Below are positions 15,311-24,347 of a DNA stretch of 64,000 nucleotides, piece after piece; the stretch's first letter is position 1; every line of letters starts with the position of its first letter. The translations under genes were made by a program, and so were the position numbers. This stretch comes from Lentisphaerota bacterium. Lineage in GTDB: Bacteria; Verrucomicrobiota; Kiritimatiellia; UBA8416; JAUUYL01. Under the pieces are notes generated by a model that was not told the DNA's origin, made no database searches, and saw only the letters and a program-made list of their open reading frames with translations. Location: positions 1-64,000 of the forward strand of contig JAUUYL010000002.1 in NCBI GenBank assembly GCA_030590485.1. The letters run 5' to 3'.

Positions 15311-16942
15311 CTACATGAGCTCAGCAGCAGCTTTCCTAATATCCGTTATACGCCTTGGACTCACACTGACAGAGGTGATCCCCATGTCTATCAACTTTCT
15401 GATATGTTGCGGGTCACCAGCGAGCTCGCCACAAACAGACAACGGCTTGCCAGCTTCCTGCGCCGCATCTGCCATCTGATTCATAAGCTTCCAAAAAACT
15501 GCTCTGTCAGGATTATAGTCATAAGATACAAGCTCATTGTCACGATCGACTGCAAAAAGGTATTGCGTCAAATCGTTTGTACCAATACTGGCAAAGTCAA
15601 TGAGCTCATACAATTCGCGCGCCATAAGACAGGCTGACGGGACTTCGAACATTATGCCGTGCAGAATCTCTCCATAATTGAAATCTTTGATCGCATTCAA
15701 GAAGACACTCTTAATCTCCACAAACTGATCCGCATCAATAATCATCGGATACATGATCTTTATTCTGCCGCCTTTAACCTCTGATATTCTAGCCAAAGCA
15801 CGAGCCTGAGTTTCAAGAACGTCTCTTCTGCCCAACAACAACCTTGCACCACGCCAGCCAAGTGCCGGGTTCTCTTCACTCGGAATCTGCATAAATGGCA
15901 TCGCCTTGTCAGACCCAATATCAAAAAGCCTGAAAACTACACCCTTACCCGCCATTGCCTTAGCTATTTTGTCGTAACGATCAAAAAGTTCATCCTCAGA
16001 AAAAAACCTGCCTGCAGCCATCACTTCAAATTCTGTTCTGTAAAGACCAACCCCCTCGGCATTCATCCTGATGCATTCATCCAGATCAGCCGGCAAGCTT
16101 ACGTTTGCCATTACCTCAAAACCTTTAACAGGATCAACAGCCACAGGCTCGACCCTTGGCGCCTCCGTTTCCGCATCCATAAAATCCGCAATACTCTCAT
16201 CGGTCGGATGAATTATAACCACGCCTGAAGAACCATCTATCAACAGATTCGTACCACAACCGATCAGACCCCGAACCCCTTGCAGTCCGCTCACTGCCGG
16301 TATACCAAGCGCTCTAGCAAGGATTGCTGCATGCGAATTGACTCCACCATGCTCAGTAACAAAACCTATGGTCAGATCAGGATCAATATCAACAGTAAGT
16401 GTCGGAGTTAACTCATCCGCAACAATTATCCGGTTCTTGCCGTGCTGACAATGTTTCTTGTCACATTGCAGTGATGGCTGCATGTTGCCCATTACATCCA
16501 GTAGCCTGCGCTTTATCTCACCAAAATCAGTCGCCCTAGCACTGATATATTCATCATCAATAGCCTGTAAGCGCGCCTCATAAGAATCCAAGACATGCGT
16601 AATCGCATAATCAGCATTAACGTTCTCTTCTGTTATATGCGTAACAACTTCTTTTCTAAGCTGCGAGTCTTCAAGAATCATCTTCTGCGCAGTGAAAATC
16701 TCAGCTTCCGCTTTTCCTATTCTCTCTTCGACTCGGTCATGAATCACAACAAGGCGTTCCCCGGCAATCTCTATTGCCCTGTCTACCCTTGCTATCTCCC
16801 TCTCAATCCCCTCGCCTTCCACCTTGTACATGGACAGATTGCTATGCCTATTCTCATTAAAAAGGCATACCTTCCCAACAGCTCGTCCCTTACTCAGAGC
16901 AAGACCTTCAATTCGGGTTTCTTTCTGTTTCGTCTTCTCCAT
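15311..16942 (-). CDS. ptsI: Phosphoenolpyruvate-protein phosphotransferase (PTS enzyme I)
   Basis: The 543-residue enzyme I takes phosphate from PEP onto a histidine and passes it to HPr. The phospho-His loop is GGVNSHAAILARALGIP. Later marks are the PEP-binding GVGLYRTEFEVMA, RLFDIGSDKAMPF, and SIGTNDLTQYLFAVDRDN, and the C-terminal SVCGELAGDP. Length is slightly under the usual 570-575. No HPr or EII gene lies in the window. It follows fprA by two bases, so it is probably in the same transcript. It may serve a regulatory PTS or an HPr encoded elsewhere. Confidence 0.94.
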   Translation of the reverse strand: MEKTKQKETRIEGLALSKGRAVGKVCLFNENRHSNLSMYKVEGEGIEREIARVDRAIEIAGERLVVIHDRVEERIGKAEAEIFTAQKMILEDSQLRKEVVTHITEENVNADYAITHVLDSYEARLQAIDDEYISARATDFGEIKRRLLDVMGNMQPSLQCDKKHCQHGKNRIIVADELTPTLTVDIDPDLTIGFVTEHGGVNSHAAILARALGIPAVSGLQGVRGLIGCGTNLLIDGSSGVVIIHPTDESIADFMDAETEAPRVEPVAVDPVKGFEVMANVSLPADLDECIRMNAEGVGLYRTEFEVMAAGRFFSEDELFDRYDKIAKAMAGKGVVFRLFDIGSDKAMPFMQIPSEENPALGWRGARLLLGRRDVLETQARALARISEVKGGRIKIMYPMIIDADQFVEIKSVFLNAIKDFNYGEILHGIMFEVPSACLMARELYELIDFASIGTNDLTQYLFAVDRDNELVSYDYNPDRAVFWKLMNQMADAAQEAGKPLSVCGELAGDPQHIRKLIDMGITSVSVSPRRITDIRKAAAELM

Positions 16943-16944
16943 CT

Positions 16945-18129
16945 TTATTCAGACGCCATCGCTTTCTCAGCGAGCATCCTTCCTGCCTCATAACATTCTT
17001 CCAACACCTCTTCTGTCGGCACAAACTGACACTCTATAGCCTCACGAAGTATCTCCACCTTCATGTCCGTCAAATATCCCTCAACATCCCGCGCACCACC
17101 CTTTGACCACCCGTATGACCCAAAGGCGAATCCCTTCTTCCTGGCAGGCCCTAGCCCTTTGAGATACGTAAGCGCCGCAGCCATGGCGGGCATAAGCGTC
17201 TTATTTAAAGTGGGAGAACCCACCGCAACCACCGCAGCATCAAGAATCTCAGCCGCAATAACGGTCATGTGATCATTACTGACGTCTATCAGTCTCGCCT
17301 CAATATTCTGCTCCATCGCCCCAGCCAGTATCGCCTTTGCCATCTTCTCTGTACTCTTCCACATGGTATCATAAATCACAAGCACCTTACGGGCCTGCTT
17401 CTGCGTCACCCAGTCCTGATAGGCAGACATAATAACATCTATATTCTCGCGCCAGATAATACCATGACTCGGAGCTATTATCTCAATATCCATCTTAGAG
17501 GCCTTGTCCAGCACCCGCGCTATAGGCCCTCCGAAAAGCATGACTATATTCGCATAGTATGTCTTTGCCTCATGCATGATAATGTCCAGCGTGTCTTCAT
17601 CGTCAAATCTATGGGAAGAAGCATAATGCTGACCGAACGCGTCCATGGAAAAAAGAAGTTTCTCTTCAGGGATATAGGTGAACATCGACTCCGGCCAGTG
17701 AACCATCGGCGTCTCCATAAAAGTCAGCGTACGCTTCCCAAGGGAAATACTATCTCCATCCTTAACAATCTTCCACTTCCAGTCCTTAGTATCGTAATGC
17801 ATGTTCAACGCCTTCTGGCATTTGGCATCGCAAACCAGCTCCGCAGACCGACATACACTCATAACCGAAGGAAGCCCCCCCGAATGATCAGGTTCCGCGT
17901 GATTGCAAACTACATAGTCGACCTTGGACAAATCTGTCAGTTCGGAAACATTCGACATAAGACGTTCGACAAACTGAGCTTTGACGGTATCTATCAACGC
18001 CGTTTTGTCGTCTCGCACAAGATACGCGTTATATGTTGAACCCCGCTCAGTTCGGTATCCATGAAAATCCCTTACACCCCAATCAATATACCCCACCCAG
18101 TCAATATTATCACAAAGCTCTGTATTCAT
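16945..18129 (-). CDS. fprA: FprA-type flavodiiron protein (oxygen/NO reductase)
   Basis: A 394-residue cytosolic A-type flavoprotein. The N-terminal metallo-beta-lactamase-like diiron domain shows the ligand motif CNHAEPDHSGGL plus VHWPES, SMDAFGQHYA and APSHGIIWR. The C-terminal flavodoxin domain shows KVLVIYDTMWKSTEKMA and GSPTLNKTLMPA for FMN. The family reduces O2 to water or NO to N2O with rubredoxin as donor, and a rubredoxin is encoded 3.5 kb away. It lies between a DUF255 protein and ptsI on one strand. Confidence 0.96.
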   Translation of the reverse strand: MNTELCDNIDWVGYIDWGVRDFHGYRTERGSTYNAYLVRDDKTALIDTVKAQFVERLMSNVSELTDLSKVDYVVCNHAEPDHSGGLPSVMSVCRSAELVCDAKCQKALNMHYDTKDWKWKIVKDGDSISLGKRTLTFMETPMVHWPESMFTYIPEEKLLFSMDAFGQHYASSHRFDDEDTLDIIMHEAKTYYANIVMLFGGPIARVLDKASKMDIEIIAPSHGIIWRENIDVIMSAYQDWVTQKQARKVLVIYDTMWKSTEKMAKAILAGAMEQNIEARLIDVSNDHMTVIAAEILDAAVVAVGSPTLNKTLMPAMAAALTYLKGLGPARKKGFAFGSYGWSKGGARDVEGYLTDMKVEILREAIECQFVPTEEVLEECYEAGRMLAEKAMASE

Positions 18130-18147
18130 TAAGATACCCCTTACATG

Positions 18148-20322
18148 TCATTCCAAGAAACGCACAAGTTTAGCAAGTTCTGCAGGGATTTTAACAGGTT
18201 TTTTACAAGAATAATTCTCACAAATATAAACTGTCGCCACCCCTTCCTGCGTTTTCTTGTCCTGTAACAGAGGTATCTTACCCTCAAGCGCATCAGAATC
18301 CCCGGCAGCCCTGTCAATCAGAGCCACTATCCTGTTGGGCATAAACTCCGCATGAATGACTTTCAGCATCCCACTCAAGGCTTTCCCGTCTCTTTTCGCC
18401 GCTATAGCAATCTCTACAGGTGAAGACATGTAGAAATCAAGAGCACGAAGCAGATAACCAATCCCTCGCGGCTGACGACCAGATCGAGGCACAACCGCCT
18501 TAAGCACCTCCTCCGCCATATCATAGTAATCGCTGTTATCAGTCAACCGCGACAACCTGAGCAGAACAAGCGTCGCCATCGAGTTCCCCGATGGTGTCGA
18601 GCCGTCAAAGAATGGCTTTGTTCTCCTCAGTAAATGCTTATGACTGTCTGCTGTGAAGAAAAAACCCGGCCCGACAGAATCCTTGAACAACTCGATCATT
18701 TGCTCCGTCAACCGCTCACTCTCATCAAGCCATCTAATATCAAATGTGGTTTCATAGAGATCAATAAACGCATTTGCCACGGCGGCATAATCATCCAGAT
18801 ACCCCGGAAGCTTGCCTTTTCCTTTGCTATAGACATGCAAAAGCGCGCCATCCTTAATCATGTCTTCCACAATAAACTTTGCCGCATTCTTTGCGACAGC
18901 AAGATACCGTTCGTCCCCCAGAACCTGATACCCCTTGGCAAAGCTGGAAATCATCAAGCCGTTCCATGCCGTAAGCACTTTGTAATCCTGCCCCGGATGA
19001 ACTCGCTTTGTCCTGACAGCAATTAATTTTTTCTTTAACCCGTCAAGCCTTTGCTCAACCTTCTCGGCTGTCTTATTCTCACCCCTGGCAAAATCCTCCG
19101 TCTCGCGAGGAACAAAGAGTATGTTCTCGCCCTCAAAATTTCCTCCCTCAGTAACCCCGTAGTAATCGCAGAAAAAAGCACCGCCCTCCTGCCCGAGAAT
19201 CTCCATTATCTCACTTCGTGACCATACATAGTATTTCCCCTCAACACCTTCGCTATCGGCATCCTGCGCCGAATGAAAACCTCCAAATTCATCTGTCATT
19301 TCGTTTATAACAAAATCCAACGTCTCCGATGCTACCTTCTTATAAATAGGCTTCTTTGTGAGCTGAAACGCCTCCAGATATACCCAGCTGAGTAGAGCAT
19401 TATCATAAAGCATCTTCTCGAAGTGAGGAACCAGCCAGGTCCGATCCACCGAATATCGATGAAAACCCCCGCCCAACTGATCATACATCCCGCCATAAGC
19501 CATCTTATCTAATGTCAAAGTAGCCATATCAAGCAACTTCTCACTGCCAGAATGCCTGTATTGCCTCATAAGCAAGGCTATAGCACCACTTGGCGGAAAC
19601 TTCGGAGCATTCCCAAACCCTCCCCATTTCTGGTCAAACGCGTAAACTAGCGACTCTGCAGCTTCAGCAAGAACATCAGAATCGATATCACCGTCAACCC
19701 AAGTCGGTTTCCGTAGCAACGCCTCGGTCATACCTTTTGCAGCCTTGGCAACATCTTCATTATTCTCTTTCCATGACGAAGCAATGTTCAAAAGAATCTT
19801 TTTAAATCCCGGTCGGCCAAACTTGTCGTCAGGCGGGAAATATGTTCCACCGAAAAACGGCTTTAAATCAGGCGTCAGAAAAACCGACAAAGGCCAGCCT
19901 CCACTACCAGTCATCATCTGAACCGCACTCATATAGATCTCATCAACACCGGGATGCTCTTCACGATCCACCTTTACACAGACAAACTCCCTATTCATTA
20001 TCTCAGCTATGTCTTCGTTCTCGAACGATTCCCGCTCCATCACATGGCACCAGTGACAGGCGGAATAGCCAATCGAAAGAAAGATAGGCTTCCGTTCCTT
20101 GCGAGCCTTCTCAAACGCTTCATCACCCCAAGGATACCAATCCACCGGATTATGGGCATGCTGAAGCAAATACGGGCTTGTTTCATTGATGAGCTTATTC
20201 ACATGCCTCTCCTTCACAGTGTTAACAGGACCAACAATATCTTTCCCAGCATCTTCCGCCCGACACCCGACCAGCATCATCACAAAAAATATTCCTGCCA
20301 TTACCAAGCAGCCTGCCTTCAT
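18148..20322 (-). CDS. DUF255 thioredoxin-domain protein (YyaL/SPATA20 family), exported lipoprotein
   Basis: A 724-residue protein. The start [20 protein letters not shown] is a lipoprotein signal with the lipobox LVGC. Residues about 40-180 are the DUF255 thioredoxin-like domain ([21 protein letters not shown], then [19 protein letters not shown] with CxxC). The remainder is an alpha/alpha-barrel like the glycoside hydrolase/epimerase-type fold ([28 protein letters not shown]). The family has no firm enzymatic assignment. Most members are cytosolic, so a lipoprotein signal here points to a periplasmic thiol role alongside the neighbouring thioredoxin lipoprotein. Confidence 0.9.
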   Translation of the reverse strand: MKAGCLVMAGIFFVMMLVGCRAEDAGKDIVGPVNTVKERHVNKLINETSPYLLQHAHNPVDWYPWGDEAFEKARKERKPIFLSIGYSACHWCHVMERESFENEDIAEIMNREFVCVKVDREEHPGVDEIYMSAVQMMTGSGGWPLSVFLTPDLKPFFGGTYFPPDDKFGRPGFKKILLNIASSWKENNEDVAKAAKGMTEALLRKPTWVDGDIDSDVLAEAAESLVYAFDQKWGGFGNAPKFPPSGAIALLMRQYRHSGSEKLLDMATLTLDKMAYGGMYDQLGGGFHRYSVDRTWLVPHFEKMLYDNALLSWVYLEAFQLTKKPIYKKVASETLDFVINEMTDEFGGFHSAQDADSEGVEGKYYVWSRSEIMEILGQEGGAFFCDYYGVTEGGNFEGENILFVPRETEDFARGENKTAEKVEQRLDGLKKKLIAVRTKRVHPGQDYKVLTAWNGLMISSFAKGYQVLGDERYLAVAKNAAKFIVEDMIKDGALLHVYSKGKGKLPGYLDDYAAVANAFIDLYETTFDIRWLDESERLTEQMIELFKDSVGPGFFFTADSHKHLLRRTKPFFDGSTPSGNSMATLVLLRLSRLTDNSDYYDMAEEVLKAVVPRSGRQPRGIGYLLRALDFYMSSPVEIAIAAKRDGKALSGMLKVIHAEFMPNRIVALIDRAAGDSDALEGKIPLLQDKKTQEGVATVYICENYSCKKPVKIPAELAKLVRFLE

Positions 20323-20342
20323 GGCACCCCTTCTTTCTTCTC

Positions 20343-20377
20343 AAAGAAAAAGGCGAAGCGGCTTAGCCAGCTTCACC
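20343..20377 (-). terminator. Rho-independent terminator after the Cys-rich lipoprotein gene
   Basis: On the minus strand GGTGAAGC pairs with GCTTCGCC (one G-T pair), with an inner GGC-TAA-GCC stem, followed by TTTTTCTTT. It lies between the genes starting at 20641 and 20322, so the DUF255 gene may have reduced read-through or its own promoter. Confidence 0.8.
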
Positions 20378-20404
20378 TTTTAAACTTTGTCTATCGTCAC
20401 GCAG

Positions 20405-20641
20405 TCATGACTTGCAACATCCAGGTGAACCCTTAGCAAGGCCGCATTTGCCGCATTGGGGTGCATCTTTCACGCAACACTTTGAAGAACCCTTGACCTG
20501 CCCGCATCCGCCACAGAGTTTTGGAGATGATTCCGCCGCAGGTGCCGCACCAGCACCGCAAGTCCTGAAGGGACAACAGCCGCCCATCATAATCAACCCA
20601 ACTACCATCATCCCAGCTAATAACACTATGCTCCTTTTCAT
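20405..20641 (-). CDS. Small Cys-rich lipoprotein with duplicated motif
   Basis: A 78-residue protein with a signal peptide and a lipobox-like MGGC near residue 22. The mature part contains two related units, CGGCGQVKGSSKCC and CGKCGLAKGSPGCC, which suggests an internal duplication. The cysteine-dense repeats probably bind metal (Fe-S, Cu or Zn). I know of no named family. The terminator just downstream and the thioredoxin lipoprotein upstream place it in a short periplasmic thiol cluster. Confidence 0.75.
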   Translation of the reverse strand: MKRSIVLLAGMMVVGLIMMGGCCPFRTCGAGAAPAAESSPKLCGGCGQVKGSSKCCVKDAPQCGKCGLAKGSPGCCKS

Positions 20642-20695
20642 CGTACAGTCCTCCCGATTTTGCTGTTCGTATCTTACCGCTTCTATCCTTCAAAG

Positions 20696-21163
20696 TTATT
20701 TTTTAAGCAACTTCTTCAGGTGCTTGACATACTCTTCCGCGCCACCAGCCCGATAACCAGTCCGAGCAATCAGCTTACCTTTGGAATCGATTAATATCAC
20801 CGTAGGGAAACCCTTGACCCTGTACTTCTCCGACAGTTTCTGATTCTGTTTCTTTACCTTATCAGATTGTTTTTTCCTGTTCGGGAAATCTGCAAGAAAC
20901 AAAACAAGATTCTCATCCGCATATTTCTTGAACTCAGGCTTGCTGAAGATTTCTTTATCCAGCCTGATACACCATCCGCACCAGTCGGAACCCGAAAAGT
21001 CGATTAAGATAGGTCGTCCGCCCTTAGCTGCGACCTTCTGTGCCGCATCAAAATCCGTAAACCATTCAACCTTCGATTCTCCAGCCGCAACAGCTTCACC
21101 CTCCTTGACATTGCAACCAGCCAGCAATACCGCCACTATCATTAAATATAAATAATTCTTCAT
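20696..21163 (-). CDS. Thioredoxin-fold lipoprotein
   Basis: A 155-residue protein starting MKNYLYLMIVAVLLAGCN, a lipoprotein signal with lipobox LAGC. The thioredoxin domain has the active site SGSDWCGWCIRLDKE and the cis-proline region KGFPTVILIDSKGK. It is likely a periplasmic disulfide reductase or chaperone fed by DsbD. The start at 21163 follows an AGGTGG site; the frame to 21211 is a meaningless extension. Confidence 0.9.
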   Translation of the reverse strand: MKNYLYLMIVAVLLAGCNVKEGEAVAAGESKVEWFTDFDAAQKVAAKGGRPILIDFSGSDWCGWCIRLDKEIFSKPEFKKYADENLVLFLADFPNRKKQSDKVKKQNQKLSEKYRVKGFPTVILIDSKGKLIARTGYRAGGAEEYVKHLKKLLKK

Positions 21164-21241
21164 AATAATCCACCTCACATTCTCCATACCCAATAATCCA
21201 TCTCTAATCATCCAATCTCCGCGCGAGCCTCCACGCTCGCG

Positions 21242-21445
21242 CTATTCCCAGACTCCCCTTTTCGCATGTTCGTTTTTTTCACGCTCTGCCTGGGTTCTTA
21301 TCTTGTAAGCACAATCTCTTACCACACTATAAAGAAGAACACATCCATCATCCCGACTATTCGCCTCGCCTTCATCCGCAAGTATCGTCAACTTCAATGC
21401 AGCGTCCAAAGCCTTCTTAATATGGCTATTGCAATTCTTATCCAT
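21242..21445 (-). CDS. Small conserved protein, unknown function, first gene after a sigma-54 promoter
   Basis: A 67-residue hydrophilic, mostly helical protein (MDKNCNSHIKKALDAALKLT...DDGCVLLYSVVRDCAYKIRTQAEREKNEH). Three cysteines are spaced through it. I recall similar short proteins in anaerobes but no function. It has a strong GGAGGGAAGG site. The upstream -24/-12 promoter and TGAGACA half-site place it in the proposed activator regulon. A GC-rich hairpin (GCGCGAGC/GCTCGCGC, 21221-21242) overlaps its stop codon. Confidence 0.75.
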   Translation of the reverse strand: MDKNCNSHIKKALDAALKLTILADEGEANSRDDGCVLLYSVVRDCAYKIRTQAEREKNEHAKRGVWE

Positions 21446-21468
21446 TTCCTTCCCTCCTACAACATTAA

Positions 21469-21485
21469 AGCTAGATTTGTACCAA
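21469..21485 (-). promoter_or_regulatory. Sigma-54 promoter of the 67-aa gene
   Basis: The minus strand reads TTGGTACAAATCTAGCTT: TTGG...AC at -24 (T for C once), AGC at -12, 10 bases between GG and GC. It starts 24 bases before the ATG at 21445. Confidence 0.72.
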
Positions 21486-21593
21486 CAGTAGATGGAAATT
21501 TAAGATATCCAGAAGAATGCTGTAAACATTGGCCTTTTAGATGATCTACATATGGCAGCAACTGAGGATGTATCACTGGCAGGTGCGAAATGC

Positions 21594-21607
21594 GGGACAT
21601 TGAGACA
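21594..21607. promoter_or_regulatory. TGAGACA activator half-site
   Basis: GGGACATTGAGACA: one perfect TGAGACA at 21601-21607 and an imperfect partner next to it. It lies 118 bp upstream of the -24 element at 21482 and also just beyond the stop of the activator gene. Confidence 0.5.
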
Positions 21608-21633
21608 TGCTAAACAAGAGAAACACTAGAGAA

Positions 21634-23373
21634 CTAAATATCGCCGACATCGTCAAGAAAGCGGTAGAGCGTGGCTCGTGAGACACCGAGGTATTTCGAT
21701 GCTTCCACTCGGTTATCGTTGGTCTCCTTGAGTGCCGCGCGAACGGATGCTATATCCAGCTTCTTCCTGCGCCGCTTCTTTATCTCTCCAGCACCAGGAA
21801 TACGCAGTCCTTTTCTCGGCGGCAGATGAATCGGCTGGATTTGATTGCCCCTGCATTTCACAAGAGCAAATTGAATCCAGTTCTGAAGCTCTCGGACATT
21901 ACCCGGCCAGTCGTAGGTCATCATCAAATCTAAAGTCTCAGGCGCAAGCTCTATCCCCTCTTTTCCTACATTCTGCAGTTCCCTGTTCAAAACATAATCC
22001 ACAAGCAATGGAATGTCATTGCGCCTATCACGCAATGGCGGGAGGTCTACAGGTACAACGTTCAATCTGTAGTAAAGATCTTCCCTGAACCGTCCGGCTT
22101 CAATCTCATCCATGAGATGTTTATTGGTCGCGCTAATCACCCGCACATCTACCTTCTGAGTCTTTTCGCTACCAACACGCTCAAAAGCACCATCCTGCAA
22201 TACACGCAAGAGCCGCACCTGCATTGCGGGCGGAATATCTCCTATCTCATCAAGAAATATGGTCCCGCCATCAGCTAGTTCAAAACGACCCTTCTTATCC
22301 CGAATAGCACCTGTAAATGCGCCCTTCACATGTCCAAATAATTCGCTCTCCAACAAAGCCTCAGGCAATGCACCACAATTGACCGGCACAAAAAGCCCTT
22401 TTGATCTCTGCCCCTCATTGTGAATAGCCGCCGCAACAAGCTCCTTGCCCGTTCCACTCTCCCCCTGAATAAGGACTGGTACGCTGGAGTCTGCAAGATC
22501 TCCTATCAATTCAAAAATCTCCAGCATCTCATGGTCTCGCCCTATAATACCCGCGAAACTATTGATCTTGCGCACCTGCTTGGCAAGCCTCCGCTCGCGC
22601 GTTACGTCCCGGAACGAAACAAGAACACCTATCTCACCCCTAGCAGCATCCGCCATTTTCTTGATTACCATCTCAATCGCTCGCGACTCGCCGCTCTTTG
22701 TTGTTATATTGATTTCCTGCTTAGAAACATCACCTATAGGCGTACTATTATCACAGAAATGGCAGTCATTTCCGCAGAAGTTTCCGGGGAACACATCATG
22801 GCAATCGTGATTAATAACATCCTCACGACTATAGCCTGTAATCTCCTCAGCCGCTTTATTGAAAAAGAAAATGCGACGGTTCATATCATGCGCAATAATT
22901 CCGTCATGGATGTTGGCTAATATTGTGTCAGAACAACACTTAGCCTCCGCGAAAGCCTGCAAATAACCGCACTCAAAGAAATCATCAACCAACTGCTTGA
23001 TCTTGTCTCTGCCCTGACGAAATGCTTCTAGGATCTCCTCTTCGCTTCCTTCCGCTGCATCAGGATCAGGAAGACCCCAATTCACCACTTCAGGATGGCC
23101 GGGGAGAACCGGACAACTCTCAGCCGCGTTGCCGCAAAGCGTAACAACGACATCAAAATCAAGTGCCGACAGACTATCAAGATCTTTCGAGGCCTGCTTC
23201 GATATATCCACCCCGACTTCCGCCATTACCTTAATTGCGGTCGGATGAATATGAGACGCCTCCGTCCCTGCACTGGCAATCTCAACTCCAGCCTCTTTTC
23301 TGGCAAGGACAAACCCCTCCGCCATTTGGCTGCGACATGAATTCCGGGTACATAAAAACAAAACCTTATTCAT
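21634..23373 (-). CDS. Sigma-54 activator with an N-terminal ArsC/LMW-phosphatase domain (ArsC-PAS-AAA+-Fis)
   Basis: A 579-residue fusion. Residues 1-135 are a complete thioredoxin-coupled arsenate-reductase-type LMW phosphatase domain: P-loop C8-TRNSC-R14, the redox cysteines C80 and C87 in [15 protein letters not shown], and the acid D103 in WGLPDPD. Residues about 150-262 are a PAS domain with a Cys-rich insert ([17 protein letters not shown]). Residues 275-510 are the AAA+ core with GESGTGKE (304-311), GAFTGA (351-356) and FLDEIGD. Residues 535-579 are a Fis-type helix-turn-helix ([17 protein letters not shown]). ArsC-type domains normally stand alone as enzymes; here one could sense arsenate, a thiol oxidant or a phosphorylated ligand. 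Its likely sites are the TGAGACA repeats, one of which precedes this gene. Confidence 0.95.
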   Translation of the reverse strand: MNKVLFLCTRNSCRSQMAEGFVLARKEAGVEIASAGTEASHIHPTAIKVMAEVGVDISKQASKDLDSLSALDFDVVVTLCGNAAESCPVLPGHPEVVNWGLPDPDAAEGSEEEILEAFRQGRDKIKQLVDDFFECGYLQAFAEAKCCSDTILANIHDGIIAHDMNRRIFFFNKAAEEITGYSREDVINHDCHDVFPGNFCGNDCHFCDNSTPIGDVSKQEINITTKSGESRAIEMVIKKMADAARGEIGVLVSFRDVTRERRLAKQVRKINSFAGIIGRDHEMLEIFELIGDLADSSVPVLIQGESGTGKELVAAAIHNEGQRSKGLFVPVNCGALPEALLESELFGHVKGAFTGAIRDKKGRFELADGGTIFLDEIGDIPPAMQVRLLRVLQDGAFERVGSEKTQKVDVRVISATNKHLMDEIEAGRFREDLYYRLNVVPVDLPPLRDRRNDIPLLVDYVLNRELQNVGKEGIELAPETLDLMMTYDWPGNVRELQNWIQFALVKCRGNQIQPIHLPPRKGLRIPGAGEIKKRRRKKLDIASVRAALKETNDNRVEASKYLGVSRATLYRFLDDVGDI

Positions 23374-23395
23374 GTGTTAGCTTATACAATGCTAA

Positions 23396-23424
23396 TGTCT
23401 CATTTAAAAGCATAAAGTGAGACA
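23396..23424. promoter_or_regulatory. Inverted repeat TGTCTCA-N15-TGAGACA before the activator gene
   Basis: Perfect 7-base arms, 22 bases upstream of the activator's start codon. Its position suggests autoregulation, and it gives the heptamer its orientation. No -24/-12 promoter was found for the activator itself. Confidence 0.68.
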
Positions 23425-23485
23425 CATTGCATCCGAAATACATTTCCAGTTATTGGGGTCAACCCTTAAGATAGAAGACAAGGTG

Positions 23486-24094
23486 TTAACCTTCAGCTCC
23501 ACGCAATTTATCAAGTCTTCCCTCCACCTTCTTGAGAATTTTCCTTAGCCTTCTGTCATTTGGCAACCTTTCTGATAGCTTTTTCATCTACTGACTAACC
23601 GCTGCTCCAGTACCTATATTCAACAACTGCACAACTTCACGTTGAGTCAGATCCGAATAGCGGGATAGGTGCATGGCGGCAACAGCACGCAGATAACTCC
23701 CCCTGCGGCGTTGCCGGAATTCCTCGACCACCTCTACTTAAAATATCTCTGCAAGGATATCTAACACCTTCCCTGGCTCAAGAGACTCGGTTATTCATCT
23801 AAAGGATATATCTTCAGGAGCATTACTTTTCTCTATCAGTTTCTGATACAGCTCATCTATCTTTGCCCTGAAACCATCACTCCCTATACTCCGTGGCGAT
23901 TCCTTGAGGGCTTCTTTAAATTCTGCATCTGGAGGAAAGCAGGTCGTTTAAGCGGTCTCAACTGCCTCAATAATCTCGCTACAAGATAATTCCGCCCATT
24001 CTACGCAGCAATTGCACTCTATACCTCCACCGAAAGACCAGATCCTATTCGGTTGGCAATTCCATCTACCCACAGATTATTCATAAGACCCATA
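23486..24094 (-). pseudogene. Decayed REP-associated (RAYT-type) transposase, C-terminal part
   Basis: The minus strand encodes pieces interrupted by at least three stop codons and frame changes. Readable parts are SDGFRAKIDELYQKLIEKS, EPGKVLDILAEIF, RQRRRGSYLRAVAAMHLSRY, DLTQREVVQLLNIGTGAAVS and LSERLPNDRRLRKILKKVE. The last three form the C-terminal helix-turn-helix-bearing region found on some Y1-type REP-associated transposases. The catalytic His-x-His domain was not found, so only the tail survives. A GGGGTCAACCC end motif lies just beyond at about 23456. It is a fossil of a repeat-maintaining element. Confidence 0.7.
23968..24094 (-). repeat. 127-bp repeat, copy B (inverted partner of 341-467)
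   Basis: On the minus strand this is the 5' end of the transposase pseudogene and matches copy A at 341-467 with two mismatches over 127 bp. The pair could recombine and invert the intervening 23.5 kb. Confidence 0.93.
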
Positions 24095-24128
24095 AATCTT
24101 AGATAAGGCCTTTTCGAAAACGGCTACT

Positions 24129-24332
24129 CTATTTATCTTGAACACCAAGCTTCTTGAGTATGATGCCCATTGGACAAAATCCGGAGAACCCAAACTGAAA
24201 AAGATTCAAACCGACGAATGCCGTAAAGAAATACCAGTATGGATGCACCCATGTACCTAACGCCAAACTACCAAGAATAAATATGCCCGCAACCACATGA
24301 ATCCAATCTGCAACAACCATCTTACGTTTCAT
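24129..24332 (-). CDS. DUF2892-type small membrane protein
   Basis: A 67-residue protein with two hydrophobic helices: MVVADWIHVVAGIFILGSLALG and YWYFFTAFVGLNLFQFGFSGFCP, ending CPMGIILKKLGV. This matches the small inner-membrane DUF2892/YgaP-tail family often found beside rhodanese and sulfur-transfer genes. It is the last gene of the TauE-MoaD-ThiF-MMPL group. Function unknown; the shared sulfur context is suggestive only. Confidence 0.82.
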   Translation of the reverse strand: MKRKMVVADWIHVVAGIFILGSLALGTWVHPYWYFFTAFVGLNLFQFGFSGFCPMGIILKKLGVQDK

Positions 24333-24347
24333 AACAAACCTCTTTCC

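Noticed and set aside
21221-21242. GC-rich hairpin GCGCGAGC/GCTCGCGC as a terminator
   Set aside because: No U tract follows on either strand; it may still affect mRNA stability.
341-24094. Composite transposon bounded by the two 127-bp repeats
   Set aside because: The repeats are fragments of a pseudogene without transposase catalytic sequence or target duplications, and the interior holds core stress genes; accidental duplication is simpler.
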